NCBI GenBank assembly: GCA_027489105.1
Contig: JAIYAJ010000249.1
Span: forward strand, 1 to 18,211
Source of the DNA: Zymomonas sp.
GTDB taxonomy: Bacteria > Pseudomonadota > Alphaproteobacteria > Sphingomonadales > Sphingomonadaceae
Direction of reading: 5' to 3'
Length of the DNA: 18,211 nt
The translations under genes were made by a program, and so were the position numbers. Under the pieces are notes generated by a model. The model did not search any database and was not told where the DNA came from. It was given only the letters and a program-made list of their open reading frames with translations. Shown in pieces: positions 7,545 through 14,498 of the stretch (positions are counted from its first letter, which is position 1; the number at the start of each line of letters is the position of its first letter).

Positions 7545-9464
7545 TCAGGCGCTCTCTTCCAGCCCTTTTGCGTTGCGATGCAACGCCGCCAGCACGGTCG
7601 CGACGATCGAATCCGCATCCAGCCCCGCCTCGGCATATTGCCGCTCGGGCTTGTCATGGTCCTGGAAGATGTCGGGCAGGCGCATAGTGCGCAGCTTCAG
7701 GCCGGAATCGATCAGCCCCATGTCCGACGCCAACGTCAGGACATGCGCGCCGAAGCCGCCGACGGCGCCTTCCGCGATCGTGATCGCCACCTCATGGGTG
7801 GTCAGCAGCCGCTGGACGAGCGCCTCGTCGAGCGGCTTGGCGAAGCGCAGGTCGGCGACGGTCGTCGACAGGCCGAGGGCTTCGAGCTGATCGGCGGCGG
7901 TGATCGCATCGGCCAGGCGCGTGCCGAGCGACAGGATCGCGACCTTCTTGCCCTCGCGGACGATCCGGCCCTTGCCGATCTCCAGCCGCTCGGGAACGAC
8001 AGGCATATCCACGCCCGTGCCGTTGCCGCGCGGATAGCGCAGAGCGATCGGGCCGCTGTCGTGCAGCGCAGCCGTGTGGACCATATGGATCAGTTCAGCT
8101 TCGTCGGCCGCCGCCATCACCACCATGTTCGGCAGGGTCGCCAGATAGGTGATGTCGAAGCTGCCGGCATGGGTCGCACCATCGGCACCGACGAGGCCCG
8201 CCCGGTCGATCGCGAAGCGCACCGGCAGATTCTGGATCGCCACGTCGTGGACGATCTGATCATAGGCGCGCTGCAGGAAGGTCGAGTAGATCGCGCAGAA
8301 CGGACGGAAACCCTGCGCGGCGAGTCCCGCCGCGAAGGTCACCGCATGTTGCTCGGCGATACCGACATCGAAGAGGCGCTCCGGGAAAGCCTTGGCGAAT
8401 TTGTCGAGGCCAGTGCCCGACGGCATCGCCGCCGTGATTGCGCAGATCTTGTCGTCGCGCTCGCCAGCGGCGACCAGCGCATCGGCAAAGACGCCGGTAT
8501 AGCTGGGCGGCCCCGGAGGCGCCTTGTCCTGCACGCCCGACACAACGTCGAACTTCTGCACGCCATGATATTTGTCGGCAGCCGCCTCGGCCGGGCCATA
8601 GCCCTTGCCCTTCTTGGTCACGACATGGATCAGGATCGGGCCGTGATCGCTGTCGCGGACATTCTCCAGGATCGGCAGCAGATGGTCGAGATTATGGCCG
8701 TCGACCGGCCCCACATAATAAAAGCCCAGTTCCTCGAACAGCGTGCCGCCGGTCGCCATGCCACGGGCATATTCCTCGGACCGTTTCGCCAGCTCGTGAA
8801 TCGGGCGCGGTAGGCGCTGCGCCAGCCGCTTGGCGAACTCGCGCATCGACAGGAAGGGACGCGACGAGACGATCTTGGCGAGATAGGCCGACAGCGCGCC
8901 GACGGGGGGCGCGATCGACATGTCATTGTCGTTGAGGATGACGATCAGGCGGTTGCCGGCCTGCCGCGCATTGTTCATCGCCTCATAGGCCATGCCGGCC
9001 GACATGGCGCCGTCGCCGATCACCGCGATCGCGCGGCCCGGCTTGCCCGCCAGCTTGTTCGCGACGGCGAAGCCCAGCGCGGCGGAGATCGAGGTCGAAC
9101 TGTGCGCCGCCCCGAACGGATCATATTCGCTCTCGCTGCGCTTGGTGAAGCCGGACAGGCCCCCGCCCTGGCGCAGGGTGCGTATCCGGTCGCGACGACC
9201 GGTCAGGATCTTGTGCGGATAGGCCTGGTGGCCGACGTCCCAGATCAGGACATCCCTGGGCGTCTCGAACACATAATGGAGCGCCACGGTCAGTTCGACC
9301 ACGCCGAGTCCGGCGCCGAGATGGCCGCCGGTCACCGAAACGGTGGAGATCATTTCCTCGCGCAGTTCGTCGGCCACTTGCCGCAGATCGGCATGTTTGA
9401 GCCGGCGAAGGTCGGAAGGCGACGAGACGGTGTCGAGAAGCGGTGTTACGGGCCGATCGTTCAT
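7545..9464 (-). CDS. dxs: 1-deoxy-D-xylulose-5-phosphate synthase
   Basis: Thiamine-diphosphate enzyme that condenses pyruvate with glyceraldehyde 3-phosphate to 1-deoxy-D-xylulose 5-phosphate. This is the first step of the MEP isoprenoid pathway and also supplies thiamine and pyridoxal synthesis. The 639-residue protein has the DXS segments [16 protein letters not shown] (75-90) and [20 protein letters not shown] (106-125). The thiamine-binding motif runs from GDG at 150-152 to NDN at 178-180. [18 protein letters not shown] carries the catalytic Glu, and a transketolase C-terminal domain ends the protein. Length is close to the usual 620-640. The ATG at 9464 gives the normal N-terminus ([15 protein letters not shown]). 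It appears monocistronic, with a hairpin at its end. Confidence 0.97.
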   Translation of the reverse strand: MNDRPVTPLLDTVSSPSDLRRLKHADLRQVADELREEMISTVSVTGGHLGAGLGVVELTVALHYVFETPRDVLIWDVGHQAYPHKILTGRRDRIRTLRQGGGLSGFTKRSESEYDPFGAAHSSTSISAALGFAVANKLAGKPGRAIAVIGDGAMSAGMAYEAMNNARQAGNRLIVILNDNDMSIAPPVGALSAYLAKIVSSRPFLSMREFAKRLAQRLPRPIHELAKRSEEYARGMATGGTLFEELGFYYVGPVDGHNLDHLLPILENVRDSDHGPILIHVVTKKGKGYGPAEAAADKYHGVQKFDVVSGVQDKAPPGPPSYTGVFADALVAAGERDDKICAITAAMPSGTGLDKFAKAFPERLFDVGIAEQHAVTFAAGLAAQGFRPFCAIYSTFLQRAYDQIVHDVAIQNLPVRFAIDRAGLVGADGATHAGSFDITYLATLPNMVVMAAADEAELIHMVHTAALHDSGPIALRYPRGNGTGVDMPVVPERLEIGKGRIVREGKKVAILSLGTRLADAITAADQLEALGLSTTVADLRFAKPLDEALVQRLLTTHEVAITIAEGAVGGFGAHVLTLASDMGLIDSGLKLRTMRLPDIFQDHDKPERQYAEAGLDADSIVATVLAALHRNAKGLEESA

Positions 9465-9541
9465 CCGCTTTGCTTTAGACCGAATATCCGGAGGTGCCTA
9501 GCCATAGTGTCCAAAGGAACGGACAGTTGGGAAGCAACGCC

Positions 9542-10018
9542 TCAGGCGACGTCACCCTCGGAACAGGCCGCGCAGCTGCCTCGCACCTCGATGACCGGAC
9601 GAAGCCGCGTGAAACCCGCCTTCTCGGCCGCCTGCCGCACTGCGCCGGTCAAGCCGTCGTCGTCGACATGGCTGGCCTGCCCGCAACTGTCGCAGACGAG
9701 GAAGATGCAGTCATGCGCGCAGTCGGGATGGGTGTTCGCGATATAGGCGTTGGCGCTCTCGACTCGCCGGGCGAGGTTGGCGGCTACGAAGACGTCGAGG
9801 ATGCGATAGACGCTGTTGGCCGCGACGCGGCGGCCCGTCACCTTGGAGACGGATTCGGCGAGGTCATAGGCAGATGCCGGCTTGGCCGAACCGCTCAGCG
9901 CCGCGAATATCTGCGCACGCATCGGCGTCCACTGTTCGCCAGCCCGCTCGAACGCCCGCTGGGCAGCTTCCGCCAGCGATTCGCCTTCGTGATGCTCATG
10001 ATGATGCGCTGCGCTCAT
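9542..10018 (-). CDS. zur: Fur-family transcriptional regulator, Zur type
   Basis: Metal-sensing repressor of the Fur superfamily, most like the zinc-responsive Zur subgroup. The 158-residue protein has a His-rich N-terminus (five His within residues 5-10) and a winged-helix DNA-binding domain with WTPMRAQIFAAL (30-41) and VAANSVYRILDVF (65-77). The C-terminal dimerisation domain carries the structural zinc pairs C109-DS-C112 and C149-AA-C152, plus further candidate ligands His97, Cys100, His102 and Cys104. It lies 30 bp after a MerC-like gene on the same strand, and a Zur-like operator precedes that gene, so autoregulation in a zinc-controlled operon is likely. Zur rather than Fur or PerR is inferred from the Cys pattern and the operator. 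Confidence 0.88.
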   Translation of the reverse strand: MSAAHHHEHHEGESLAEAAQRAFERAGEQWTPMRAQIFAALSGSAKPASAYDLAESVSKVTGRRVAANSVYRILDVFVAANLARRVESANAYIANTHPDCAHDCIFLVCDSCGQASHVDDDGLTGAVRQAAEKAGFTRLRPVIEVRGSCAACSEGDVA

Positions 10019-10048
10019 GGGCGAGCATGTAAGCCGCCCCGCCCGCCG

Positions 10049-10432
10049 CTACAAGCCTCGGGCAGCGGCCCTGCGGTTGAGGAGGTGAGCGATGGCGACG
10101 CAACTGACGCCGGCCATGGTGAAACCCGCTTCCCAGAGTCCGTGCGGGACGCTCAGGGCCGCCGCCATCTGCGCGATGCCGAGCGTGCCCAGCAGCATCG
10201 GCCCCCGGCGGCGATGCTGGGCGAAGCCGCGCCCGAGACCGATGATCGCGAGGACAAGGGCAAGGACGAGACCGGCCTCATGGATCGCCGGATGCAGCAG
10301 CGCGCCGCCAGCTGCAGCAAGCATCGTCACGAAGATCACGCTGGCCGCGCAATGGACGAAACAGATCGCCGACAGGCCGATGGCCAGGCGGTCGAACAGG
10401 TCACGTCGGGGATTGGCGCGATTCACGAGCAT
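10049..10432 (-). CDS. MerC-like membrane protein, probably zinc-regulated
   Basis: A 127-residue integral membrane protein with four predicted helices (about 15-45, 50-70, 78-97 and 101-118) and the motif CFVHC (24-28) in the first helix. This resembles the metal-binding Cys region of MerC-family transporters. MerC proteins import mercury, but no mer genes are present here; the zur gene 30 bp downstream and a Zur-box-like sequence upstream point to a zinc-related role, possibly import or sensing. The start is uncertain: the ATG at 10432 has GGAG almost touching it, and an in-frame ATG at 10453 would add seven residues but lie only 7 bp from the operator. A longer frame to 10714 runs through the ligase gene and is not credible. 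Confidence 0.8.
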   Translation of the reverse strand: MLVNRANPRRDLFDRLAIGLSAICFVHCAASVIFVTMLAAAGGALLHPAIHEAGLVLALVLAIIGLGRGFAQHRRRGPMLLGTLGIAQMAAALSVPHGLWEAGFTMAGVSCVAIAHLLNRRAAARGL

Positions 10433-10460
10433 ACTCCGCAGGGGCCATGCCATGCCTGAC

Positions 10461-10478
10461 CGCTCGTTACAACATATC
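10461..10478 (-). promoter_or_regulatory. Candidate Zur operator, one strong half-site
   Basis: The minus strand reads GATATGTTGTAACGAGCG. The alphaproteobacterial Zur box is close to the palindrome GATATGTTATAACATATC. The first 13 bases match at 12 positions; the far half-site is poorly kept (12 of 18 overall). It lies 28 bp upstream of the MerC-like start and directly before the merC-zur pair, where an operator is expected. Confidence 0.55.
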
Positions 10479-10501
10479 ATGTCCCAAAGGGCGGCTTTCA
10501 A
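10471..10501 (-). promoter_or_regulatory. Possible promoter of the merC-zur operon
   Basis: Minus-strand TTGAAA (10501-10496) and TATGTT (10476-10471) are spaced by 19 bp and resemble -35 and -10 elements. The -10 would lie inside the Zur-like operator, consistent with repression, and the -35 overlaps the stop codon of the upstream ligase. Spacing is long and the call is weak. Confidence 0.3.
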
Positions 10502-12114
10502 TCCCCCGCATCGAGCTTTCCTTCGGCCAACAGGCGCCGCAACGCGACCTTGTCGAGCTTGCCCGTCGCGGTGTGGGGCAGCGATTCGACGAAGATGATC
10601 CGCTCGGGGAGCCACCACTTCGCCACGCGGCTCTCCAGAAAGGCGCGCAGCCCTGCCGCGTCGACCGTGCTGCCGGGCTTCCGCACCGCCACCACCAACG
10701 GGCGTTCGCCCCATTTTGCGTCGGCAATGCCGATCGCTGCAGCTTCGACCACATCCTCATGGCCTGACGCCTGATTTTCGAGTTCGACCGAAGAGATCCA
10801 CTCGCCGCCCGACTTGATCACGTCCTTGGTGCGGTCGGTGATCTGCATATAGCCATAGCCGTCGATCGTCGCGAGATCGCCCGTATCGAACCAGCCATCG
10901 GGGTCGAGCACATCGCCCCCAGCCCGCTTGAAATAATCGCGGACGACCGCGCAGCCACGCACCATCAGCCGGCCGGCGGTCTTGCCGTCGCGGGGAAGCT
11001 CGTGACCCTCCTCGTCGACAGTGCGCATCGCAACACCATAGAAGCCGGCGCCCTGCTTGAGCTTCATCGCGCGCCGTTCCTCGACGCTCAGCCCCTCCAT
11101 GCCGGGCTTCGTCGTGCCGAAGGACCCGATCGGACTCATCTCGGTCATGCCCCAGGCATGGAACAGCTCGATTCCGAACTCCGCCTCGAACGCCTCGATC
11201 ATCCAGGCCGGGCAGGCCGCGCCGCCGACCACGACCCGTTCCAGCGCGGAAGGCTTCCTTCCCCGACGACGCAATTCGTCGATCAGCCCGATCCACACCG
11301 TCGGCACGCCTGCGGTGCAGGTCACGGCCTCCTCCTCCAGCAGATCGCACAGGCTGGCCCCGTCCAGCCTCGGCCCCGGCATGACCAGCTTGGCGCCTGT
11401 CATCGGCGCGGAGAAGGCGATCGACCAGGCATTGGCGTGGAACATCGGCACGACCGGAAGCACGCAACTGGTCGCGCGGAAGCCGAGCACATCGGCGCCA
11501 TGCGCCGTCAGCGAATGGAGGACGTTCGACCGATGGGTGTAGATCACCCCCTTGGGCGCGCCCGTCGTGCCCGACGTGTAGCAGAGACCGACCGGCGCCG
11601 TTTCCGGCACGTCGACCCAGCGGAAGCCGGCATCGCCACCGGCAACGAGATCCTCGTAGCACAGCGCGTCGAGGCTGGTTTCAGGCATGTGCGCGCGATC
11701 CGTCATGAGGATCAGCGTGCGGCCGCGCAGACAGCGGTCACGCAGCCTTTCGAGCTGCGGCACGAAGCTCAGGTCGGCGAACAGCAGCCGGTCGTCGGCA
11801 TCCTCGACGATCCAGGCGATCTGATCGTCGGACAGGCGCGGATTGATCGTGTGATAGATCGCCCCGACCCCCGCGATGCCATACCAGAGTTCGAGATGGC
11901 GATGCGTGTTCCAGGCCAGCGTCGCCACGCGATCCCCGGTGCCGACACCAAGACGCTGGAGCGCGGACGCCACCTGCCGTGCGCGCCCGGCGATCGACGC
12001 ATAATCGGTGCGATGGATCGATCCTTCGACCAGCCGGCTGACGACTTCGCGACTGCCATGCTCGCGCTCGGCATGATCGATGATCGACGAAACCAGCAGG
12101 GGCCAATCCTGCAT
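10498..12114 (-). CDS. AMP-forming fatty acyl-CoA ligase (AlkK-like)
   Basis: Member of the ANL superfamily; it activates a carboxylic acid, probably a medium- or long-chain fatty acid, to its CoA thioester through an acyl-adenylate. The 538-residue protein has the ATP-binding P-loop YTSGTTGAPKG (179-189), the HAWGMTEMSP adenine-binding motif, GWFDTGDLATIDGYGYM with the ribose-binding Asp, the hinge TDRTKDVIKSGGEWISSVE and the catalytic Lys518 in TATGKLDK. The frame extends five codons upstream to a TTG at 12129. I chose the ATG at 12114 because GGAAGG lies at the right distance before it. Sequence resembles the AlkK group more than FadD; exact chain length cannot be read. The gene stands alone upstream of the merC-zur promoter. 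Confidence 0.93.
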   Translation of the reverse strand: MQDWPLLVSSIIDHAEREHGSREVVSRLVEGSIHRTDYASIAGRARQVASALQRLGVGTGDRVATLAWNTHRHLELWYGIAGVGAIYHTINPRLSDDQIAWIVEDADDRLLFADLSFVPQLERLRDRCLRGRTLILMTDRAHMPETSLDALCYEDLVAGGDAGFRWVDVPETAPVGLCYTSGTTGAPKGVIYTHRSNVLHSLTAHGADVLGFRATSCVLPVVPMFHANAWSIAFSAPMTGAKLVMPGPRLDGASLCDLLEEEAVTCTAGVPTVWIGLIDELRRRGRKPSALERVVVGGAACPAWMIEAFEAEFGIELFHAWGMTEMSPIGSFGTTKPGMEGLSVEERRAMKLKQGAGFYGVAMRTVDEEGHELPRDGKTAGRLMVRGCAVVRDYFKRAGGDVLDPDGWFDTGDLATIDGYGYMQITDRTKDVIKSGGEWISSVELENQASGHEDVVEAAAIGIADAKWGERPLVVAVRKPGSTVDAAGLRAFLESRVAKWWLPERIIFVESLPHTATGKLDKVALRRLLAEGKLDAGD

Positions 12115-12221
12115 GCCACCTTCCACCAAGCTTCACATCCTCTGTCTGCCTGCGGTCTGTGCCGCTCGTGGCAGGGTTCGCCAATTGCGCCGCGCCCGCA
12201 AGTAACAAAAGATGGACGGGT

Positions 12222-12761
12222 TCAGTCTTCGCCCGGCCGGAGCGCATCCAGATCGGACGGTCGGTTGATGTTGGCGATGCCGTCCCAGGAGATACGCTGG
12301 GCGCCGACCCGGTCCGCCCAGACCCGCACCGCATGTTTGCGATCTTCGCCGAGGAATGCGTCGAGGTCGGGCGCGAGGCTTGTCGGCCATGCGCCGATGA
12401 CGGGCAGTGTCGCCAGATAGGCAGGCCAGTCCGATTGCAGCAACCGCGCGAACAGCCCGGCCGGCAGGCGCGGCGTATCGCAACCGACGCTGATCACTCC
12501 ATCGAATCCTTGGGTCCGGCCGTGATGGAGCGCGGCGCACAGGCCGCCGAGCGGACCCATGTCGGCGGCGGGGCGGTCCGGAATGAACAGGCTCCCCTGC
12601 CCCGCCCGGCCACAGATCGCCACCTGCTCGACCCAGGGTTGCAGCGCCTCGATCGCATGATCGATCAGCGCCACCCCGTGCAGGGGGGCGATCGCTTTGT
12701 CCGATCCGAATCGCGTCGACCGTCCTCCGGCGAGCACCGCCCCCAGCAAGCGTCTGGTCAT
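12222..12761 (-). CDS. mobA: Molybdenum cofactor guanylyltransferase MobA
   Basis: Transfers GMP from GTP to molybdenum-molybdopterin to make the guanine dinucleotide cofactor used by DMSO-reductase-family enzymes such as formate dehydrogenase. The 179-residue protein has the nucleotide-binding loop LAGGRSTRFGSDKA (10-23), matching the family pattern LAGGxSxRxGxDKA. GPLGGLCAAL follows at 69-78, and VGCDTPRLP at 92-100 contains the magnesium ligand Asp95. The start at 12761 is fixed by this N-terminus and by a 4-bp ATGA overlap with the upstream fdhD stop. A much longer frame to 13259 is a shadow through fdhD. Length is slightly under the E. coli protein. Confidence 0.93.
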   Translation of the reverse strand: MTRRLLGAVLAGGRSTRFGSDKAIAPLHGVALIDHAIEALQPWVEQVAICGRAGQGSLFIPDRPAADMGPLGGLCAALHHGRTQGFDGVISVGCDTPRLPAGLFARLLQSDWPAYLATLPVIGAWPTSLAPDLDAFLGEDRKHAVRVWADRVGAQRISWDGIANINRPSDLDALRPGED

Positions 12762-13540
12762 GCGAGCAGCATCGCGTCCCCTCGCGCCAGGACGACGAGG
12801 CGCAGCCCCGCTTCCCGTGCACGGTCGACCGCAAGGGCGGTCGGAGCGGAGATCGCCACCAAAGTGGGGCAGCCTGCCAGCGCAGCCTTCTCGACCAGTT
12901 CGAACGAGCAGCGCGAGGTGACGAGGGCAAAGCCGCCATCCCACCCCTGCCCTGCCCGCGCCATGGCGCCGATCAGCTTGTCGAGCGCATTGTGCCGGCC
13001 GACATCCTCGCGCACCAGACGGATCTCCCCGTCCGGTCCGCACGAGGCCGCCGCATGCATCGCCCCCGTCGCGCGGTTGAGCGGCTGCTTGTCGGCCAGC
13101 GCAGCCACCGCGCGGAACAGGGCCGCATCGGCCGGGGGCGGGCCTGCTTCGACGAGCGGCAGCGGGCGCAGCGCCTGTTCGAGATTTTCGATCCCGCACA
13201 GCCCGCAGGAGGATTCGGACAGGCGGTGGCGCACACGATCGGCCACGCGCGGCCGGCATTCGGGGGCGAGCGATGCGCGCAGGATGATGCCCCGGTCGAC
13301 AGCATGCGCTGAAATTTCGGCGATCTGATCGGGTCGATCGATCAGCCGCTCTGCAAGACTGAAGCCCAGCACGAGCTCGTCGAGATCCGCAGGGGTCGCC
13401 ATCAGCACCGCATAGCCGAGCCCGTCATATTCGATCGCGACCGGCGTCTCTTCCGCGACGCACCGCGAAATCGGCTCGCCCGGTGCCGAGGCCGTGATCC
13501 GCGTGAAGGCGCGCTCGCCCAAGGGCGGAATGCTGGTCAT
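12758..13540 (-). CDS. fdhD: Formate dehydrogenase accessory sulfurtransferase FdhD
   Basis: Carries sulfur from a cysteine desulfurase to the molybdenum cofactor of formate dehydrogenase, a step required for activity. The 260-residue protein has the conserved CGLCG loop at 112-116 (Cys112 and Cys115), ETPVAIEYDG at 31-40, FSLAERLI at 60-67 and the VREDVGRHNALDKLIG block that binds the cofactor, followed by TSRCSFELVEKA. The ATG at 13540 gives the normal N-terminus; the Shine-Dalgarno is weak. It overlaps mobA by 4 bp, so the two are co-translated. No formate dehydrogenase gene lies within the window, so the client enzyme must be elsewhere. Confidence 0.95.
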   Translation of the reverse strand: MTSIPPLGERAFTRITASAPGEPISRCVAEETPVAIEYDGLGYAVLMATPADLDELVLGFSLAERLIDRPDQIAEISAHAVDRGIILRASLAPECRPRVADRVRHRLSESSCGLCGIENLEQALRPLPLVEAGPPPADAALFRAVAALADKQPLNRATGAMHAAASCGPDGEIRLVREDVGRHNALDKLIGAMARAGQGWDGGFALVTSRCSFELVEKAALAGCPTLVAISAPTALAVDRAREAGLRLVVLARGDAMLLA

Positions 13541-13621
13541 GACCGGACGCCGTCTCCGCCATCGTCACTGCCAATCGGGCAGCGAAATCGTCCTGACAGG
13601 CGAAGGAAGGCTTGGGAAGAG

Positions 13622-13638
13622 GCGAGGGTCAGCCTCGC
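13622..13638 (-). terminator. Possible terminator after the exported-protein gene
   Basis: GCGAGG (13622-13627) and CCTCGC (13633-13638) form a perfect 6-bp stem with a 5-nt loop, 10 bp beyond the stop of the minus-strand gene ending at 13649. On that strand it is followed by CTCTTCCC, a pyrimidine-rich but not T-rich tail. Confidence 0.35.
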
Positions 13639-13648
13639 AGCGTCGGCC

Positions 13649-14137
13649 TTAGCGGCTATGGAAAGCCGTCAGCGCCACCGGCCGCACGCCGATCACCCGG
13701 TCGAGCTTGACAACCGAATAGTCGACATCCTCGTCGTCGCGCTGGCTGCCGTCGGACCAGGGCGCGTGGATATGCCGGATGCGCGCTGCGACGCGCACGC
13801 TGCCATCGGGATTGTCGAGCTGGAACAGGCAGTTCGCCGGATCGAGGCCCGCTTCTCCGGCCAGCGCGACGCTGCCCTCGGTGACCACGGTGTCCGACCC
13901 GCCGACCACCCAGCCGATGGTTTCGACCAGCACCTCGCGCGATCCGGCCGACAGGCAGACGAGGCGTCCAACGCCGGTCGCTTCGCTGTCCATCGGCCGG
14001 ATCGGCTGTTCGACGCTGATCACCGGGCGATAGGCCGGGACCATGGCGTGAGCGCCACCCGAGGTCAGGCCTGCCGCAACGGTGGCGGCGGCCAGCAGAC
14101 CGGTAACCGTATGAGCCAGCGGAGACGTTCGAGACAT
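13649..14137 (-). CDS. Exported protein of unknown function
   Basis: I do not recognise a family. From the ATG at 14137 the product is 162 residues and starts with a clear Sec signal peptide: a short Ser/Arg-containing N-terminus, a hydrophobic core (about 11-24) and an AHA cleavage site at 29-31. The mature part of about 130 residues has two cysteines (in GRLVCLSAG and ANCLFQLD), which could form a disulfide in the periplasm, and an acidic stretch SQRDDEDVDYSVVKLDRV near the C-terminus; it looks beta-rich. The frame is open upstream to 14242, but the signal peptide decides the start. It lies upstream of fdhD on the same strand with a 108-bp gap and a hairpin between, so it is probably separate. 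Confidence 0.7.
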   Translation of the reverse strand: MSRTSPLAHTVTGLLAAATVAAGLTSGGAHAMVPAYRPVISVEQPIRPMDSEATGVGRLVCLSAGSREVLVETIGWVVGGSDTVVTEGSVALAGEAGLDPANCLFQLDNPDGSVRVAARIRHIHAPWSDGSQRDDEDVDYSVVKLDRVIGVRPVALTAFHSR

Positions 14138-14498
14138 GGCGTTCGCGTCCTCGTCGTGGCGGTTGCGTCGGGGGGACGAAAGCGCCGGTGATGATGGTGA
14201 CGAGCTATAGGGCAGCACCTTGGACGAGTTGCTAAAGAACATGGTTTCCCAAGGGTTAACGTCGCTTTTCCGGTTTCGGAGCGGCGATTTTGCGGCATAG
14301 ACCCGATCCGGCTGTGCCGAAGATCACCGTCCGCTGCGGGAAGCCGCTCCATGGACAGGGGATCGATAATAGTCCCGCCAAACTTTTCTGGACAAGGAGC
14401 GTGCCAGAGCGGCAAACCGCAGGGGAAAGCAGGGGTGCACAGGCGAGCGGTGGGGAGGCGGACGAGCGAATGACAAACGTCGTGACCGCAGCTTTTCC
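14138..14498. other. Divergent intergenic region with a possible leader frame
   Basis: About 360 bp between the minus-strand exported-protein gene and the plus-strand cyclase, which must hold both promoters. A CTATAG near 14214 could be part of a -10 for the minus-strand gene, and a GTTAAC lies near 14255-14260; neither is convincing alone. A short plus-strand frame from the ATG at 14470 to the TGA at 14500-14502 encodes ten residues (MTNVVTAAFP), preceded by GGGGAGG at 14452-14458, and its stop overlaps the cyclase GTG start. No terminator or RNA gene was recognised. Confidence 0.4.

Noticed and set aside
7578..8813. A 411-codon plus-strand frame inside dxs
   Set aside because: Antisense shadow of a complete dxs gene; composition is Arg/Asp/Gly-rich with no domain.
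9508..9525. TGTCC/GGACA inverted repeat between zur and dxs as a terminator of zur
   Set aside because: Only a 5-bp stem with an 8-nt loop and no T-tract on the minus strand; too weak to call.
10049..10432. A mercury-resistance (mer) locus
   Set aside because: Only the MerC-like gene is present; there is no merR, merA, merT or merP, and the neighbour is a Zur-type regulator.
11002..12420. A 472-codon plus-strand frame over the acyl-CoA ligase
   Set aside because: Antisense shadow of the ligase, whose motifs are intact on the other strand.
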